DNA of 64,000 nucleotides. It comes from JADLGL01 sp963667605. Its GTDB lineage: Bacteria > Pseudomonadota > Alphaproteobacteria > Rhizobiales > Kaistiaceae. The notes beneath the pieces are model-generated. The model did no database searches. It was given only the letters and a program-made list of their open reading frames with translations, and was not told where the DNA came from. The stretch covers positions 124,001 through 188,000 of the forward strand of contig CAXXUZ010000001.1 in assembly GCA_963667605.2 (NCBI GenBank), written 5' to 3'. Every line of letters starts with the position of its first letter. The stretch's first letter is position 1. Of this stretch, positions 52,980 to 61,714 are shown piece after piece. A program made the position numbers and the translations under genes.

Positions 52980-53383
52980 ATGAAATATCTTCACACGATG
53001 GTGCGGATCAGCGACGTCGAACAGTCGCTGCGGTTCTATCGCGATCTCCTAGGGCTCGAGACAGCGAAAGCGGCCGCTACACGCTGATCTTCCTCGCCTG
53101 CCCCGGAGACCAGGCAGCTCAGATCGAGCTGACATACAATTGGGACCCGGAGGAGTACATCGGAGGTCGAAATTTCGGCCATTTCGCATTTGAAGTCGAC
53201 GACATCTACACCGCTTGCGAGCGGCTGCAAGAAGGCGGCGTCACGATCAACCGGCCGCCACGAGACGGGCGCATGGCCTTCGTTCGCTCACCCGACTCCA
53301 TCTCGATCGAGCTGCTTCAGGTCGGCGAGCCGCTGCCGCTAAAAGAGCCGTGGCAATCGATGCCAAGCACCGGCAGCTGGTAA
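52980..53383 (+). pseudogene. gloA: Lactoylglutathione lyase with frameshift and small deletion
   Basis: Glyoxalase I, detoxifying methylglyoxal with glutathione. The first frame from ATG 52980 reads MKYLHTMVRISDVEQSLRFY then RDLLGLE. After about 53060 the sense passes to another frame, DSESGRYTLIFLACPGDQ and on to PWQSMPSTGSW. Between LGLE and ESGRYTL about four residues of the family are missing, so the change is a deletion of 13-14 bases rather than a single indel. Metal ligands H5, the glutamate of IELTYNWD, the histidine of NFGHFAFEVDD and the glutamate of SIELLQ are still encoded. Confidence 0.82.
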
Positions 53384-53437
53384 CCGGCGCTCCGGCCTTG
53401 GCACTCCCGAGGCACGCGATTATAAGCGGCCCTCGCT

Positions 53438-53513
53438 GCGCCCTTCGTCTAGAGGTCCAGGACGCCGCCCTTTCACGGCGGAAACAGGGGTTCGATTCCC
53501 CTAGGGCGTACCA
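53438..53513 (+). tRNA. tRNA-Glu (anticodon TTC)
   Basis: A 76-base cloverleaf with acceptor GCGCCCT/AGGGCGT (one G-U), anticodon stem CCGCC/GGCGG around loop CTTTCAC giving TTC, and T-arm AGGGG-TTCGATT-CCCCT. The CCA end is encoded at 53511-53513. Confidence 0.94.
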
Positions 53514-53627
53514 ACAATATCAAATGGATACGAGCATCGCCGCCGTTTGGAAGGCCGTCGTACGGAAATAGTACGGAAAAGGCGATGTGGCGCTCAGCCA
53601 TCGTTTCAGCCTCGCACCCCTGCTAGT

Positions 53628-53804
53628 TCAGCCCATGCCCCCAACGGTTCTTACCAGCGCATCCATCCCGTCTAGCCGGGCCAGCCGGGTGAGGCTTCCC
53701 AGCGCTTCGATCACAGTCACCCCTGAGGCCTCAGCCAAGTCTATTAGGTCGTACAGTTGGTCGAGAGGAACGGGATAGACGCCAAGGCCGCGGTCCGAAA
53801 TCAC
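53628..53804 (-). CDS. Possible short hypothetical protein
   Basis: From GTG 53804 a 58-codon frame reads RGLGVYPVPLDQLYDLIDLA, then EASGVTVIEALGSLTRLARL. The amphipathic helix pattern looks protein-like, and the rest of the stretch 53514-54033 shows nothing else. It may be the tail of a larger decayed gene, because upstream DNA has similar-looking codons in another frame (WEIIAVPM). I recognise no family. Confidence 0.3.
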   Translation of the reverse strand: MISDRGLGVYPVPLDQLYDLIDLAEASGVTVIEALGSLTRLARLDGMDALVRTVGGMG

Positions 53805-54033
53805 TGACCATCGGCACGGCGATGATCTCCCAAGCCCATGAACGATGCTCCTGCCAGCACTGGGGGCCGGCCCCTTGAGCCGCCGGTTGGAATAGTTTGA
53901 CGGCCAGCGCGATTTAACGGGTCAGTCATGCGTTTTCTGCAATCCTGCCTCCCGCTTGCCCCCGAATGTGGGGCGTGCATATATGAGTGTTACTGCGCGG
54001 TCAGGGGGCGGCACGCGTTACCTGGGAGCAGAA

Positions 54034-54288
54034 ATGGCTCAGAAAATCATCGTCGTGAAGGCGGCGTATGACGCCGAAGTGCGTGTTTGGTACGTCGAAT
54101 CGAGCGATCTTCCGGGTCTAAACGCCGAAGCCGAATTCCTTGAGGCTCTTCTAGATAAACTACTGGCGGCCATTGAAGACCTTTTGGACGAGGGTGGGTT
54201 TGACGAAGCCGAGGACGGCCCACGCGGCGAAGTCCCCGTTGAGTTGATCGCCCACCTTAGCACCAGGGCGCGCTTCGCGAACACGTGA
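54034..54288 (+). CDS. hicB: HicB-like antitoxin (DUF1902)
   Basis: An 84-residue protein. I chose ATG 54034 with ribosome site GGGAGC; the frame is open upstream without family character. It has the HicB/DUF1902 partial RNase-H fold pattern IIVVKAAYDAEVRVWYVESSD and the following LPGLNAEAEFLEALLDKLLAAIEDL helix. It overlaps the toxin start (GTGA), with the antitoxin gene first. It should bind and silence HicA. Confidence 0.82.
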   Translation: MAQKIIVVKAAYDAEVRVWYVESSDLPGLNAEAEFLEALLDKLLAAIEDLLDEGGFDEAEDGPRGEVPVELIAHLSTRARFANT

Positions 54289-54477
54289 ACGATTATGGAA
54301 AAGCAGTCCGCCAAATCTTGGAGGAGAATAGCTGCAGGTTTCATCGCCGCGGCAAAGGCGATCACGATATTTGGCGAAGCCCACACACCGAACGGCCCTT
54401 CACAGTCGGCCCAAATCGTGTCCAGGCACACGGCGAATAAGGTCTTGCAGGACGCGGGGATACCAAAGGCCTTTTGA
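54285..54477 (+). pseudogene. hicA: HicA mRNA-interferase toxin, frameshifted
   Basis: From GTG 54285 the frame reads VNDYGKAVRQILEENSCRF then HRRGKGDHDIWRSPHTERPFTV, a standard HicA N-terminus. The true C-terminus, IVSRHTANKVLQDAGIPKAF, follows in another frame to the stop at 54477. One extra base, or two missing, near 54395-54405 separates them; two bases lost gives the normal spacing between FTV and SRHTAN. The total length of 193 bases is one over a multiple of three. The double-stranded-RNA-binding-like fold would be cut. The catalytic histidine region (GKGDHDIW) is in the first part. Confidence 0.85.
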
Positions 54478-54879
54478 GCTTAGTCGAGCGGCCAGCCTCG
54501 CGTGAGGGCCGCATATGCGGAGGGGGTAGTGCCCTCCGACCAGAAACCAAAAAAGTGCCCTATACGGGGGTCTGTTTCGGGGATATTGCGGTCGAATTCG
54601 ACGCCGTCGCCGCTATTCGGTTTTGGAAGCCGATGACGAGCCAGATCGGCCAACTGCCTAGTCGATACCGATAACGACCTCGGCTAGAAGGACTAACAGG
54701 GCACCACAACGCTGGCCGCTACGATGCTCGCGCCGATGCGGATATTTTCACTTAACGCTCGTCTCACCGTGCCGCATCCGCTTCATCGATCCCGAGGCAT
54801 TTGCTCACTGTGAAATCGGCGACTTCCCCTGACTCTCTTATCCTCAATAAGAAGGTGCGTCAGCCCAGAACCGTTTCTG
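54478..54879. other. Gene-free stretch, nothing recognised
   Basis: About 400 bases between the hicA remnant and the DUF5681 gene. I see no supported reading frame, RNA gene or repeat. Codon use in its short frames is unlike neighbouring genes. Confidence 0.4.
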
Positions 54880-55254
54880 CTATTGGGTTTTGCCGCCGCC
54901 CTCGCTGTCACCCGCAGCATTGGGAAGCGCATGGGAAGTGTGCTCGATCGTTTTCGGAGCCCTAGGCACCAACTCAATACCGAGAGATTGGGTTAACTGA
55001 TCGATCCTCTTTGCCAGTTCGCCGTCAGTCATTGTCTCAAGGGAGATCTTGATATCCTTCGGTAGGACCGAGGCCACGACCTTGAGATAATCCGCCGGCT
55101 TGGATTCTCTGGCTGCCGCTAAGGCTTCGAGCCCATGCTCCCGCCAATCTTGGTAGAGATCAGCGATGAACCGCTCAGCTAGTTGATTTCGGCTACCCTT
55201 CGACCGGCCAGCCGGGTTACCTGACTGTCCTGGCTGCCACTTGAAGGGCTGCAT
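54880..55254 (-). CDS. DUF5681-containing protein
   Basis: A 124-residue protein from ATG 55254. The N-terminal FKWQPGQSGNPAGRSKGSRN is the DUF5681 signature, seen in phage- and transposon-linked proteins. The middle has helical segments (QLAERFIADLYQDWREHGLEAL), then the YLKVVASVLPKDIKI block that often follows in these proteins. The C-terminus is polar and ends in SEGGGKTQ. The IS630 copy A begins about 75 bp upstream. Function unknown. Confidence 0.78.
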   Translation of the reverse strand: MQPFKWQPGQSGNPAGRSKGSRNQLAERFIADLYQDWREHGLEALAAARESKPADYLKVVASVLPKDIKISLETMTDGELAKRIDQLTQSLGIELVPRAPKTIEHTSHALPNAAGDSEGGGKTQ

Positions 55255-55328
55255 TGCCGCCGGCAGCTCCTTCTTGCGTGTAGAATCAGCTTCGGGAGAT
55301 TGTGAACCTTTCTGGAATTGTCCATTTG

Positions 55329-56257
55329 CTAGTGGATGGAATCTAACGCTTGATGCCCGCGTCTGACAGCGGCGATGATTTTGTCGGGATCCTTTGTCCA
55401 GATGAAGGGCTGCGGATCGTTGTTGGTGTGTTCGAGGAAGCGGTTGATGGTGGCCTGGAGATCGACGATCGAGTGGAAGACGCCGCGCTTGAGACGTTGC
55501 TTTGCGAGCTTTGCGAAGAAACCTTCGACGGCGTTGAGCCAGGAGCAGGATGTTGGGGTGAAGTGGAAGAAAAAGCGCGGATGGCACGTAAGCCACCCGC
55601 GGACCTTGGGATGCTTGTGGGCGGCGTAGTTGTCGAGGATCACATGGACCAGCTTTCCCGCGGGCACGTCGGCCTCGATGGCGTTGAGGAAGCGAATGAA
55701 CTCTTGGTGTCGATGGCGCTGCATGCACCGGCCGATGACACGCCCTTCGAGCACGTTCAGCGCGGCGAACAGCGTGGTCGTGCCGTGCCGCTTGTAGTCA
55801 TGCGTCATCGTGCCCGCGCGTCCCGTCTTCATCGGCAGCCCGGGTTGGGTGCGGTCGAGCGCCTGGATCTGGCTCTTCTCGTCAACCGACAGGACAACGG
55901 CGTGCGCCGGCGGATCGACATAAAGGCCGACGATGTCCCGCAGCTTGGGAATGAACTCCGGGTCACGCGACAGCTTGAACTGCCGGACCCGGTGGGGCTG
56001 AAGCCCGTGCGCCCGCCAGATGCGCTGTACCGCGCTGACGCTGATGCCGACCGTCTTGGCCATCGCCGGCGCCGTCCAATGTGTCGCCTCGTGGCGCGGC
56101 GCACTCAGCGTCAGCGCGACGACGCGGTCAGCGATTTCCCGGCCGAGCGGCGGAACGCGCGAGGGTCGCGTCTTGTCCCGCAGCAACCCCTCGACACCCT
56201 CGTGCATGAAGCGCTCCTGCCAACGCCAAACCGCTGTCTTGCTCTTGCCGGTGCGGC
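55329..56257 (-). pseudogene. IS630 transposase fragment of copy A
   Basis: Encodes residues from RTGKSKTAVWRWQERF to the normal terminus of the IS630 transposase, with the catalytic block SVDEKSQIQALDRT, VILDNYAAHK and SWLNAVEGFF still present. The first 66 or so codons are missing: homology with copies B and C stops at 56257. There the frame joins sense codons of the disrupted autotransporter, producing a 401-codon fused open frame. Its stop TAG uses the target TA at 55330-55331. Confidence 0.88.
55332..56257 (-). mobile_element. IS630-family element copy A, truncated
   Basis: The transposase-stop end of the element is intact at 55332 with target bases CTAG. The opposite end is missing, leaving 926 of 1,146 bp. 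The break at 56257 fuses it to the autotransporter gene in frame. It is nearly identical to copies B and C elsewhere in the window. Confidence 0.9.
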
Positions 56258-58386
56258 CACCAGCGAAACGCGCTGAAAGGTCGGACGAGAGGATATCCCA
56301 AACGCCCTCAAAGCTCAGGCGAGGCTCGATGGTGCCACCGCGGTCCGTAGGAATCGGAATGACGATCTCGGGGCCGAATGTCAGGCGGCCAACATTGATT
56401 GTCTGTGCCGGGATCGTGATGCCGTTCTGATCAACGTATGCCTGTCGTGTCTCGCTGAAATACATGAAAGCGGTTTCGGGGCGGAACAGGAGCGGTCCGA
56501 TGGCGTGTTCGCCAGATAGCCTTGCCGTCGCCAACCAGCGCGTCGTATGAACTGGTCAGTGTAGGTGAGGAAGGGCTGAATGTCGTTCCGTGACTGACCC
56601 CAAAGGAACTTGGCGTCGAACATCAAGTGGTCCCCCAATCGGATCGCGCCATAGGGTCCGACCATCCAGCCAAGGCCCTCGACCTGATAACCGAAGTCGG
56701 TCGAGAGTTCTCTCGCCGCGTCAGCCTCAACCAAGAGGCCCACAATCAGGCGGTCTTTGAACAGATAGTCCAAGCCGCCCTGGAAGCTGAGCACCCGGCC
56801 ACTGATCTGAGTTCCCGGACTCCCTTCGCGATAGCGCCCAAAGGTCCCCTCCGCCCAAAATGCCCAATATGTGTCCTCAGGTGCCAGCAACGCATCAAAC
56901 GCCGCCGTACCGCCGCCATTGAGGATTTCAGTGAAAGCAAGCGGCGCGAAGTGGACCCCGTTGCTCGATATCCCGCGGAAGCGGTCAAGATAATGCTGCG
57001 GCGTGGGCCCAGCCTCCATCAGCATGTCGGCGCGTCTGGTCAGGAAGCTGTTGATGAGCGCTAATGTCCGAAGGCGCACCTCGGTGTTGGTGAAGGTGCA
57101 GATCACAACCTCCCCGGCAGACAGCACGACCGATGCGGTCCGGGTGTCGATGCTGATGGTTGATCCATCGTCGCAGATGAGACCGGTGAGGGCGAATGAG
57201 GTCGATACAGACTCGGTCACGTCATAGGTGCCGGGTGGGAGGTCGAAATCCGTAGAAGCAGTGGCGTTGACCGTTGTCAGACCGAAGGGTCCAAGATCGC
57301 CTGTGAAGCCGAAAGTGCCATCGCCGCCGACCGTGTTCTTTTCGATGGTGATCGAGCCTTGCCTGGTGTTGGTGAATGTGCAGATGACATTCTCGTCGTC
57401 AGCAAGGTCGATGGTGGCGGTTGCTGTTCCGACATTTGTGGTGGAGCCGTCATCGCAACTGAGTGCCGTCAGGTCGAAGCCGGCTTGCGCGGTCTCGGTC
57501 ACTGCATATGTGCCGGGCGCGACGTTGAAGGTCTGGCTCGCGGTCGCCCCGGGTGTCGTCAGGCTGAAAGCCCCCAACGCCCCGTTGAAGCCGAAGGTGC
57601 CATCACCGCCAACAGTCTCCTTGACGATGGTGATCGAACCCTGATCAGCGGTGTTGGTGAAGTTGCAGGTGACGCTCTCACCAGAAGTGATATCAATCGT
57701 CGCGGTCCGGGTTACCAGGGAGGTGGAGCCGTCGTCGCAACTGAGTGCCGTCAGGTCGAAACCGGCTTGCGCGGTCTCGGTCACGTCATAAGTCCCGGGT
57801 AGGACATCGAAAGTCTTCGAATTGGTGCCTGAAGCCGTTGTCAGGCCAAAGGCTCCAAGGCCGCCGGTGAAGTCGAAGGTGCCATCGCCGCCGACCGTGT
57901 TCTTTTCGATGGTGATCGAGCCCAGCCTGGTGTTGGTAAACGTGCAGGTGACGTCCTCGCCGACGGCAAGGTCAATGGAGGCTGTCGCTGTGCCGAGGGT
58001 TGTGGTTGAGCCGTCGTTGCAAATGAGACCCGTCACGTCGAATCCGGTTGCGGCGGTCTCAGTCACGCTATAGGGGCCGGATGCGAGGTCGGAAAAGGTC
58101 GTGGTGGCAGTCGCCCCGGAAGTGGCAAGGCCGAAGGCACCCAGATCGCCGGTGAAGTCGAAGGTGCCATTGCCGCCGACCGTGTTCTTGACGATGGTGA
58201 TCGAGCCGCAGTCGGCGTTATTAATCGTCGAATCGGGCATCGTCGTGTTGCAGAAGACTGCGGCGGTTAGGACCGGAAGGATCAGGTCCGCACCGGTCAG
58301 GTTCGCACCGGCCAGGTTCGCACCGGCCAAGTTCGCACCGGACAGGTCGCATCCGGGGCAACTATTAGTAGCCTGAAGCTGCCCTA
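56258..58386 (-). pseudogene. Surface protein: pentapeptide, four repeats, autotransporter barrel; disrupted
   Basis: Body of a large exported protein. Order from the N-terminal side: GQLQATNSCPGCDLSGAN, a pentapeptide-type run (LAGANLAGANLTGADL), four tandem repeats of about 94 residues (each GSITIxKxTVGGxGTF ... VTCTFTNT, a prealbumin/SpaA-like pattern) and an autotransporter beta-barrel (TYWAFWAEGTFGRYREGS, DYLFKDRLIVGLLVEAD). Near 56546 one base is missing: adding a G turns DQFI into DQFDTTRWLATARLSG, the usual barrel sequence in the next frame. The barrel is cut by IS630 copy A at 56257 and the front by copy B at 58387. The protein must be nonfunctional. Confidence 0.85.
57076..58207 (-). 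repeat. Four tandem 282-285 bp coding repeats
   Basis: Repeat units begin at 58207, 57922, 57640 and 57358 (spacing 285, 282 and 282 bases). Each encodes about 94 residues with a shared start and end pattern. DNA identity is high enough between units for recombination to change copy number. Confidence 0.85.
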
Positions 58387-59532
58387 GTGGATAAAATTTG
58401 ACGTTTGAATCCCGCGAGGGATTCTCGCCGGGCACGTCGTGTGCGAGTCTGGCGCATGCGGCCAGGAATCATCGTCGATGTGAGTACCGCCGACCGTGCT
58501 CGTCTCGAAGCGGTCGTTGCGGACCGGAACAGCCGGCAGAAACACGTGTGGCGGGCACGGATCGTCCTTCTGAGCGGGGATGGTCTCGGCACGGTCGAGA
58601 TCATGCGCCGCACCGGCAAGAGCAAGACAGCGGTTTGGCGTTGGCAGGAGCGCTTCATGCACGAGGGTGTCGAGGGGTTGCTGCGGGACAAGACGCGACC
58701 CTCGCGCGTTCCGCCGCTCGGCCGGGAAATCGCTGACCGCGTCGTCGCGCTGACGCTGAGTGCGCCGCGCCACGAGGCGACACATTGGACGGCGCCGGCG
58801 ATGGCCAAGACGGTCGGCATCAGCGTCAGCGCGGTACAGCGCATCTGGCGGGCGCACGGGCTTCAGCCCCACCGGGTCCGGCAGTTCAAGCTGTCGCGTG
58901 ACCCGGAGTTCATTCCCAAGCTGCGGGACATCGTCGGCCTTTATGTCGATCCGCCGGCGCACGCCGTTGTCCTGTCGGTTGACGAGAAGAGCCAGATCCA
59001 GGCGCTCGACCGCACCCAACCCGGGCTGCCGATGAAGACGGGACGCGCGGGCACGATGACGCATGACTACAAGCGGCACGGCACGACCACGCTGTTCGCC
59101 GCGCTGAACGTGCTCGAAGGGCGTGTCATCGGCCGGTGCATGCAGCGCCATCGACACCAAGAGTTCATTCGCTTCCTCAACGCCATCGAGGCCGACGTGC
59201 CCGCGGGAAAGCTGGTCCATGTGATCCTCGACAACTACGCCGCCCACAAGCATCCCAAGGTCCGCGGGTGGCTTACGCGCCATCCGCGCTTTTTCTTCCA
59301 CTTCACCCCAACATCCTGCTCCTGGCTCAACGCCGTCGAAGGTTTCTTCGCAAAGCTCGCAAAGCAACGTCTCAAGCGCGGCGTCTTCCACTCGATCGTC
59401 GATCTCCAGGCCACCATCAACCGCTTCCTCGAACACACCAACAACGATCCGCAGCCCTTCATCTGGACAAAGGATCCCGACAAAATCATCGCCGCTGTCA
59501 GACGCGGGCATCAAGCGTTAGATTCCATCCAC
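58387..59532 (+). mobile_element. IS630-family element copy B, complete
   Basis: A 1,146-bp element flanked by TA (58385-58386 and 59533-59534). End sequences GTGGATAAAATTTGACG and the complement of GTGGATGGAATCTAACG form imperfect inverted repeats. It sits in the front part of the surface-protein gene, at a CCTAGG target. Removing it with one TA restores that gene exactly in frame. Confidence 0.95.
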
Positions 59533-59535
59533 TAG
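58456..59535 (+). CDS. IS630-family transposase, copy B
   Basis: A full DDE transposase. I chose ATG 58456 (MRPGIIVDVSTADRARLEAV); a TTG at 58405 would add 17 residues. N-terminal helix-turn-helix region with GTVEIMRRTGKSKTAVWRWQ, then the catalytic aspartates in SVDEKSQIQALDRT and VILDNYAAHK and the glutamate in SWLNAVEGFFAKL. The stop codon TAG is not inside the element: it is made of the duplicated target TA plus the next G. Confidence 0.95.
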   Translation: MRPGIIVDVSTADRARLEAVVADRNSRQKHVWRARIVLLSGDGLGTVEIMRRTGKSKTAVWRWQERFMHEGVEGLLRDKTRPSRVPPLGREIADRVVALTLSAPRHEATHWTAPAMAKTVGISVSAVQRIWRAHGLQPHRVRQFKLSRDPEFIPKLRDIVGLYVDPPAHAVVLSVDEKSQIQALDRTQPGLPMKTGRAGTMTHDYKRHGTTTLFAALNVLEGRVIGRCMQRHRHQEFIRFLNAIEADVPAGKLVHVILDNYAAHKHPKVRGWLTRHPRFFFHFTPTSCSWLNAVEGFFAKLAKQRLKRGVFHSIVDLQATINRFLEHTNNDPQPFIWTKDPDKIIAAVRRGHQALDSIH

Positions 59536-59739
59536 GTCCGCCGGATCGAAGGCCTTCGCGGGCGATGCCCAAATCAGAGTAACGCCGAGCGCGACGATGG
59601 TCGCCCGAATGAACTTTTGAAGGTTGAATCCCCGACGCGTTGTTCCGATGACCGCCGCGGAAAATGTTCGCAAGATACCCCACTCTAGAATCGTCGCTCG
59701 GCGACTTCGTGACAAATAAATGTCTGCCGATCGGCCCAA
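59533..59739 (-). pseudogene. Signal-peptide end of the disrupted surface-protein gene
   Basis: The minus-strand frame reads RRGFNLQKFIRATIVALGV then TLIWASPAKAFDPADL, a clear signal peptide cut by IS630 copy B. Joining its last codons (GAC CTA) directly to the far side (GGG CAG) gives FDPADLGQLQATNS with one TA, so this is the original N-terminus. The start codon is uncertain; the frame is open to 59739 and a TTG near 59671 is one choice. Confidence 0.85.
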
Positions 59740-60216
59740 ATGGACACAGGACCCGATAATTAAGCCTCCGGCATCGCCTGGTTCCTTCCCGCTAAGGCTG
59801 CCGGTCTCAAGAAGGGCGGGCAGAAGGTCGCTGAATCGATCCGGGAAAAGGCTCAGGCGGCTGATGGTGATGCCGGTCGGGACCGTCGTACCACCGAATA
59901 AAGGTTACCATGATTCGTAGGCGTCTAACCCCGGCGCCGGCTGCTTGTGCACAAGCGCAGCGTGGTGGATTCTCCTCACCCGCTCGAACACCTAGCCCCT
60001 TTCCGTCGCGCGACGGCGTTGCGACACCACGTTGCGTTGTGGTCCGAGGCGCGCGGAGAGGCAAGGATTGTGGTCCCATCCTTTAGGGCCGGGAAAAGCC
60101 GACTTGGCGGAAACTTGGCGGACAGACCCGATCCGTTCCACCGATGTACGCAGATGTTCACCCGCGCGCACCCGCTTGGAACCGCAGTCTCCTGCGAAAA
60201 CGGTGGCCGGTCGCGG
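59740..60216. other. Mostly gene-free stretch between IS copies
   Basis: No supported gene. One plus-strand stretch ending near 59901 reads AKAAGLKKGGQKVAESIREK followed by an acidic tail and stop, which could be the end of an old coding region without its start. I see no complete RNA gene or clear repeat. Confidence 0.35.
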
Positions 60217-60263
60217 CCTTGACATCGTAGGGGTCACTGGTTCAATCCCAGTATCGCCCACCA
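60217..60263 (+). other. 3' half of a tRNA-Val (GAC) gene
   Basis: About 47 bases match the 3' half of tRNA-Val: anticodon region CCTTGACAT, T-arm ACTGG-TTCAATC-CCAGT, acceptor strand ATCGCCC, discriminator A and CCA at 60261-60263. The 5' half (GGGCGAT, D-arm) is not found upstream. Such half-tRNAs are left where an element integrated at a tRNA gene, or by rearrangement. Confidence 0.7.
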
Positions 60264-60290
60264 TTTTCCTCAACCGCGATGTACGGAAAG

Positions 60291-60416
60291 ATGAAAGTTA
60301 GAAACTCACTCAAATCGCTGCGCTCGCGACACCGGGCCAATCGTCTAGTTCGCCGCAGAGGGCGAGTCTATGTGATCAACAAGACCAACCGCCGGTTCAA
60401 GGCCCGGCAGGGCTAG
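60291..60416 (+). CDS. rpmJ: 50S ribosomal protein L36
   Basis: A 41-residue protein, MKVRNSLKSLRSRHRANRLV then RRRGRVYVINKTNRRFKARQG, the zinc-free (C-minus) L36 typical of alphaproteobacteria; no cysteine is present. The ATG at 60291 is the family start. It stands alone between IS copies B and C, the only core gene in that stretch, so the segment is not wholly foreign. Confidence 0.95.
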   Translation: MKVRNSLKSLRSRHRANRLVRRRGRVYVINKTNRRFKARQG

Positions 60417-60565
60417 CAGCGTTGGCTAGTTGGGGGCCAGTTCCCAGCCCCATCTTGCTAGCCGTCTTGATTTGTCCTCAGGCGGCCCAATTCGGCTCCC
60501 CAGATCGGAGCCGAATTGTCGATGCCTTAGGGTCGCCGGGCGCCGAGGCCGCCGCGAAGGGCGAT

Positions 60566-61645
60566 CTAGTGGATGGAATCTAACGCTTGGTGCCCGTGTC
60601 TGACAGCGGCGATGATTTTGTCGGGATCCTTTGTCCAGATGAAGGGCTGCGGATCGTTGTTGGTGTGTTCGAGGAAGCGGTTGATGGTGGCCTGGAGATC
60701 GACGATCGAGTGGAAGACGCCGCGCTTGAGACGTTGCTTTGCGAGCTTTGCGAAGAAACCTTCGACGGCGTTGAGCCAGGAGCAGGATGTTGGGGTGAAG
60801 TGGAAGAAAAAGCGCGGATGGCACGTAAGCCACCCGCGGACCTTGGGATGCTTGTGGGCGGCGTAGTTGTCGAGGATCACATGGACCAGCTTTCCCGCGG
60901 GCACGTCGGCCTCGATGGCGTTGAGGAAGCGAATGAACTCTTGGTGTCGATGGCGCTGCATGCACTGGCCGATGACACGCCCTTCGAGCACGTTCAGCGC
61001 GGCGAACAGCGTGGTCGTGCCGTGCCGCTTGTAGTCATGCGTCATCGTGCCCGCGCGTCCCGTCTTCATCGGCAGCCCGGGTTGGGTGCGGTCGAGCGCC
61101 TGGATCTGGCTCTTCTCGTCAACCGACAGGACAACGGCGTGCGCCGGCGGATCGACATAAAGGCCGACGATGTCCCGCAGCTTGGGAATGAACTCCGGGT
61201 CACGCGACAGCTTGAACTGCCGGACCCGGTGGGGCTGAAGCCCGTGCGCCCGCCAGATGCGCTGTACCGCGCTGACGCTGATGCCGACCGTCTTGGCCAT
61301 CGCCGGCGCCGTCCAATGTGTCGCCTCGTGGCGCGGCGCACTCAGCGTCAGCGCGACGACGCGGTCAGCGATTTCCCGGCCGAGCGGCGGAACGCGCGAG
61401 GGTCGCGTCTTGTCCCGCAGCAACCCCTCGACACCCTCGTGCATGAAGCGCTCCTGCCAACGCCAAACCGCTGTCTTGCTCTTGCCGGTGCGGCGCATGA
61501 TCTCGACCGTGCCGAGACCATCCCCGCTCAGAAGGACGATCCGTGCCCGCCACACGTGTTTCTGCCGGCTGTTCCGGTCCGCAACGACCGCTTCGAGACG
61601 AGCACGGTCGGCGGTACTCACATCGACGATGATTCCTGGCCGCAT
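60566..61645 (-). CDS. IS630-family transposase, copy C
   Basis: Full-length transposase nearly identical to copy B, with the same DDE blocks. Differences include Gln for Arg in VIGQC, Cys for Arg in GWLTCHP and His for Arg near the end (AVRHGHQ). I chose ATG 61645; an in-frame TTG at 61696 is an alternative. The stop TAG again uses the target TA (60567-60568) and flanking G. Confidence 0.94.
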   Translation of the reverse strand: MRPGIIVDVSTADRARLEAVVADRNSRQKHVWRARIVLLSGDGLGTVEIMRRTGKSKTAVWRWQERFMHEGVEGLLRDKTRPSRVPPLGREIADRVVALTLSAPRHEATHWTAPAMAKTVGISVSAVQRIWRAHGLQPHRVRQFKLSRDPEFIPKLRDIVGLYVDPPAHAVVLSVDEKSQIQALDRTQPGLPMKTGRAGTMTHDYKRHGTTTLFAALNVLEGRVIGQCMQRHRHQEFIRFLNAIEADVPAGKLVHVILDNYAAHKHPKVRGWLTCHPRFFFHFTPTSCSWLNAVEGFFAKLAKQRLKRGVFHSIVDLQATINRFLEHTNNDPQPFIWTKDPDKIIAAVRHGHQALDSIH

Positions 61646-61714
61646 GCGCCAGACTCGCACACAACGTGCCCGGCGAGAATCCCTCGCGGGATTCAAACGT
61701 CAAATTTTATCCAC
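60569..61714 (-). mobile_element. IS630-family element copy C, complete
   Basis: A 1,146-bp element with the same ends as copy B, in the opposite orientation, flanked by TA at 60567-60568 and 61715-61716. On the right it abuts the C-terminal part of a murein transglycosylase gene; the left flank is not the matching 5' part. So this copy probably formed by recombination between two elements, or its other flank was deleted. Confidence 0.93.

Noticed and set aside
58384..59514. 376-codon frames antisense to IS630 copies B and C
   Set aside because: Identical mirror frames appear opposite every transposase copy. They arise from GC-rich codon bias and have no family pattern.
59992..60273. Minus-strand frame of 93 codons starting near GDTGIEPVTPTMS
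   Set aside because: This peptide is the antisense reading of the tRNA-Val 3' half, a well-known spurious protein tag.
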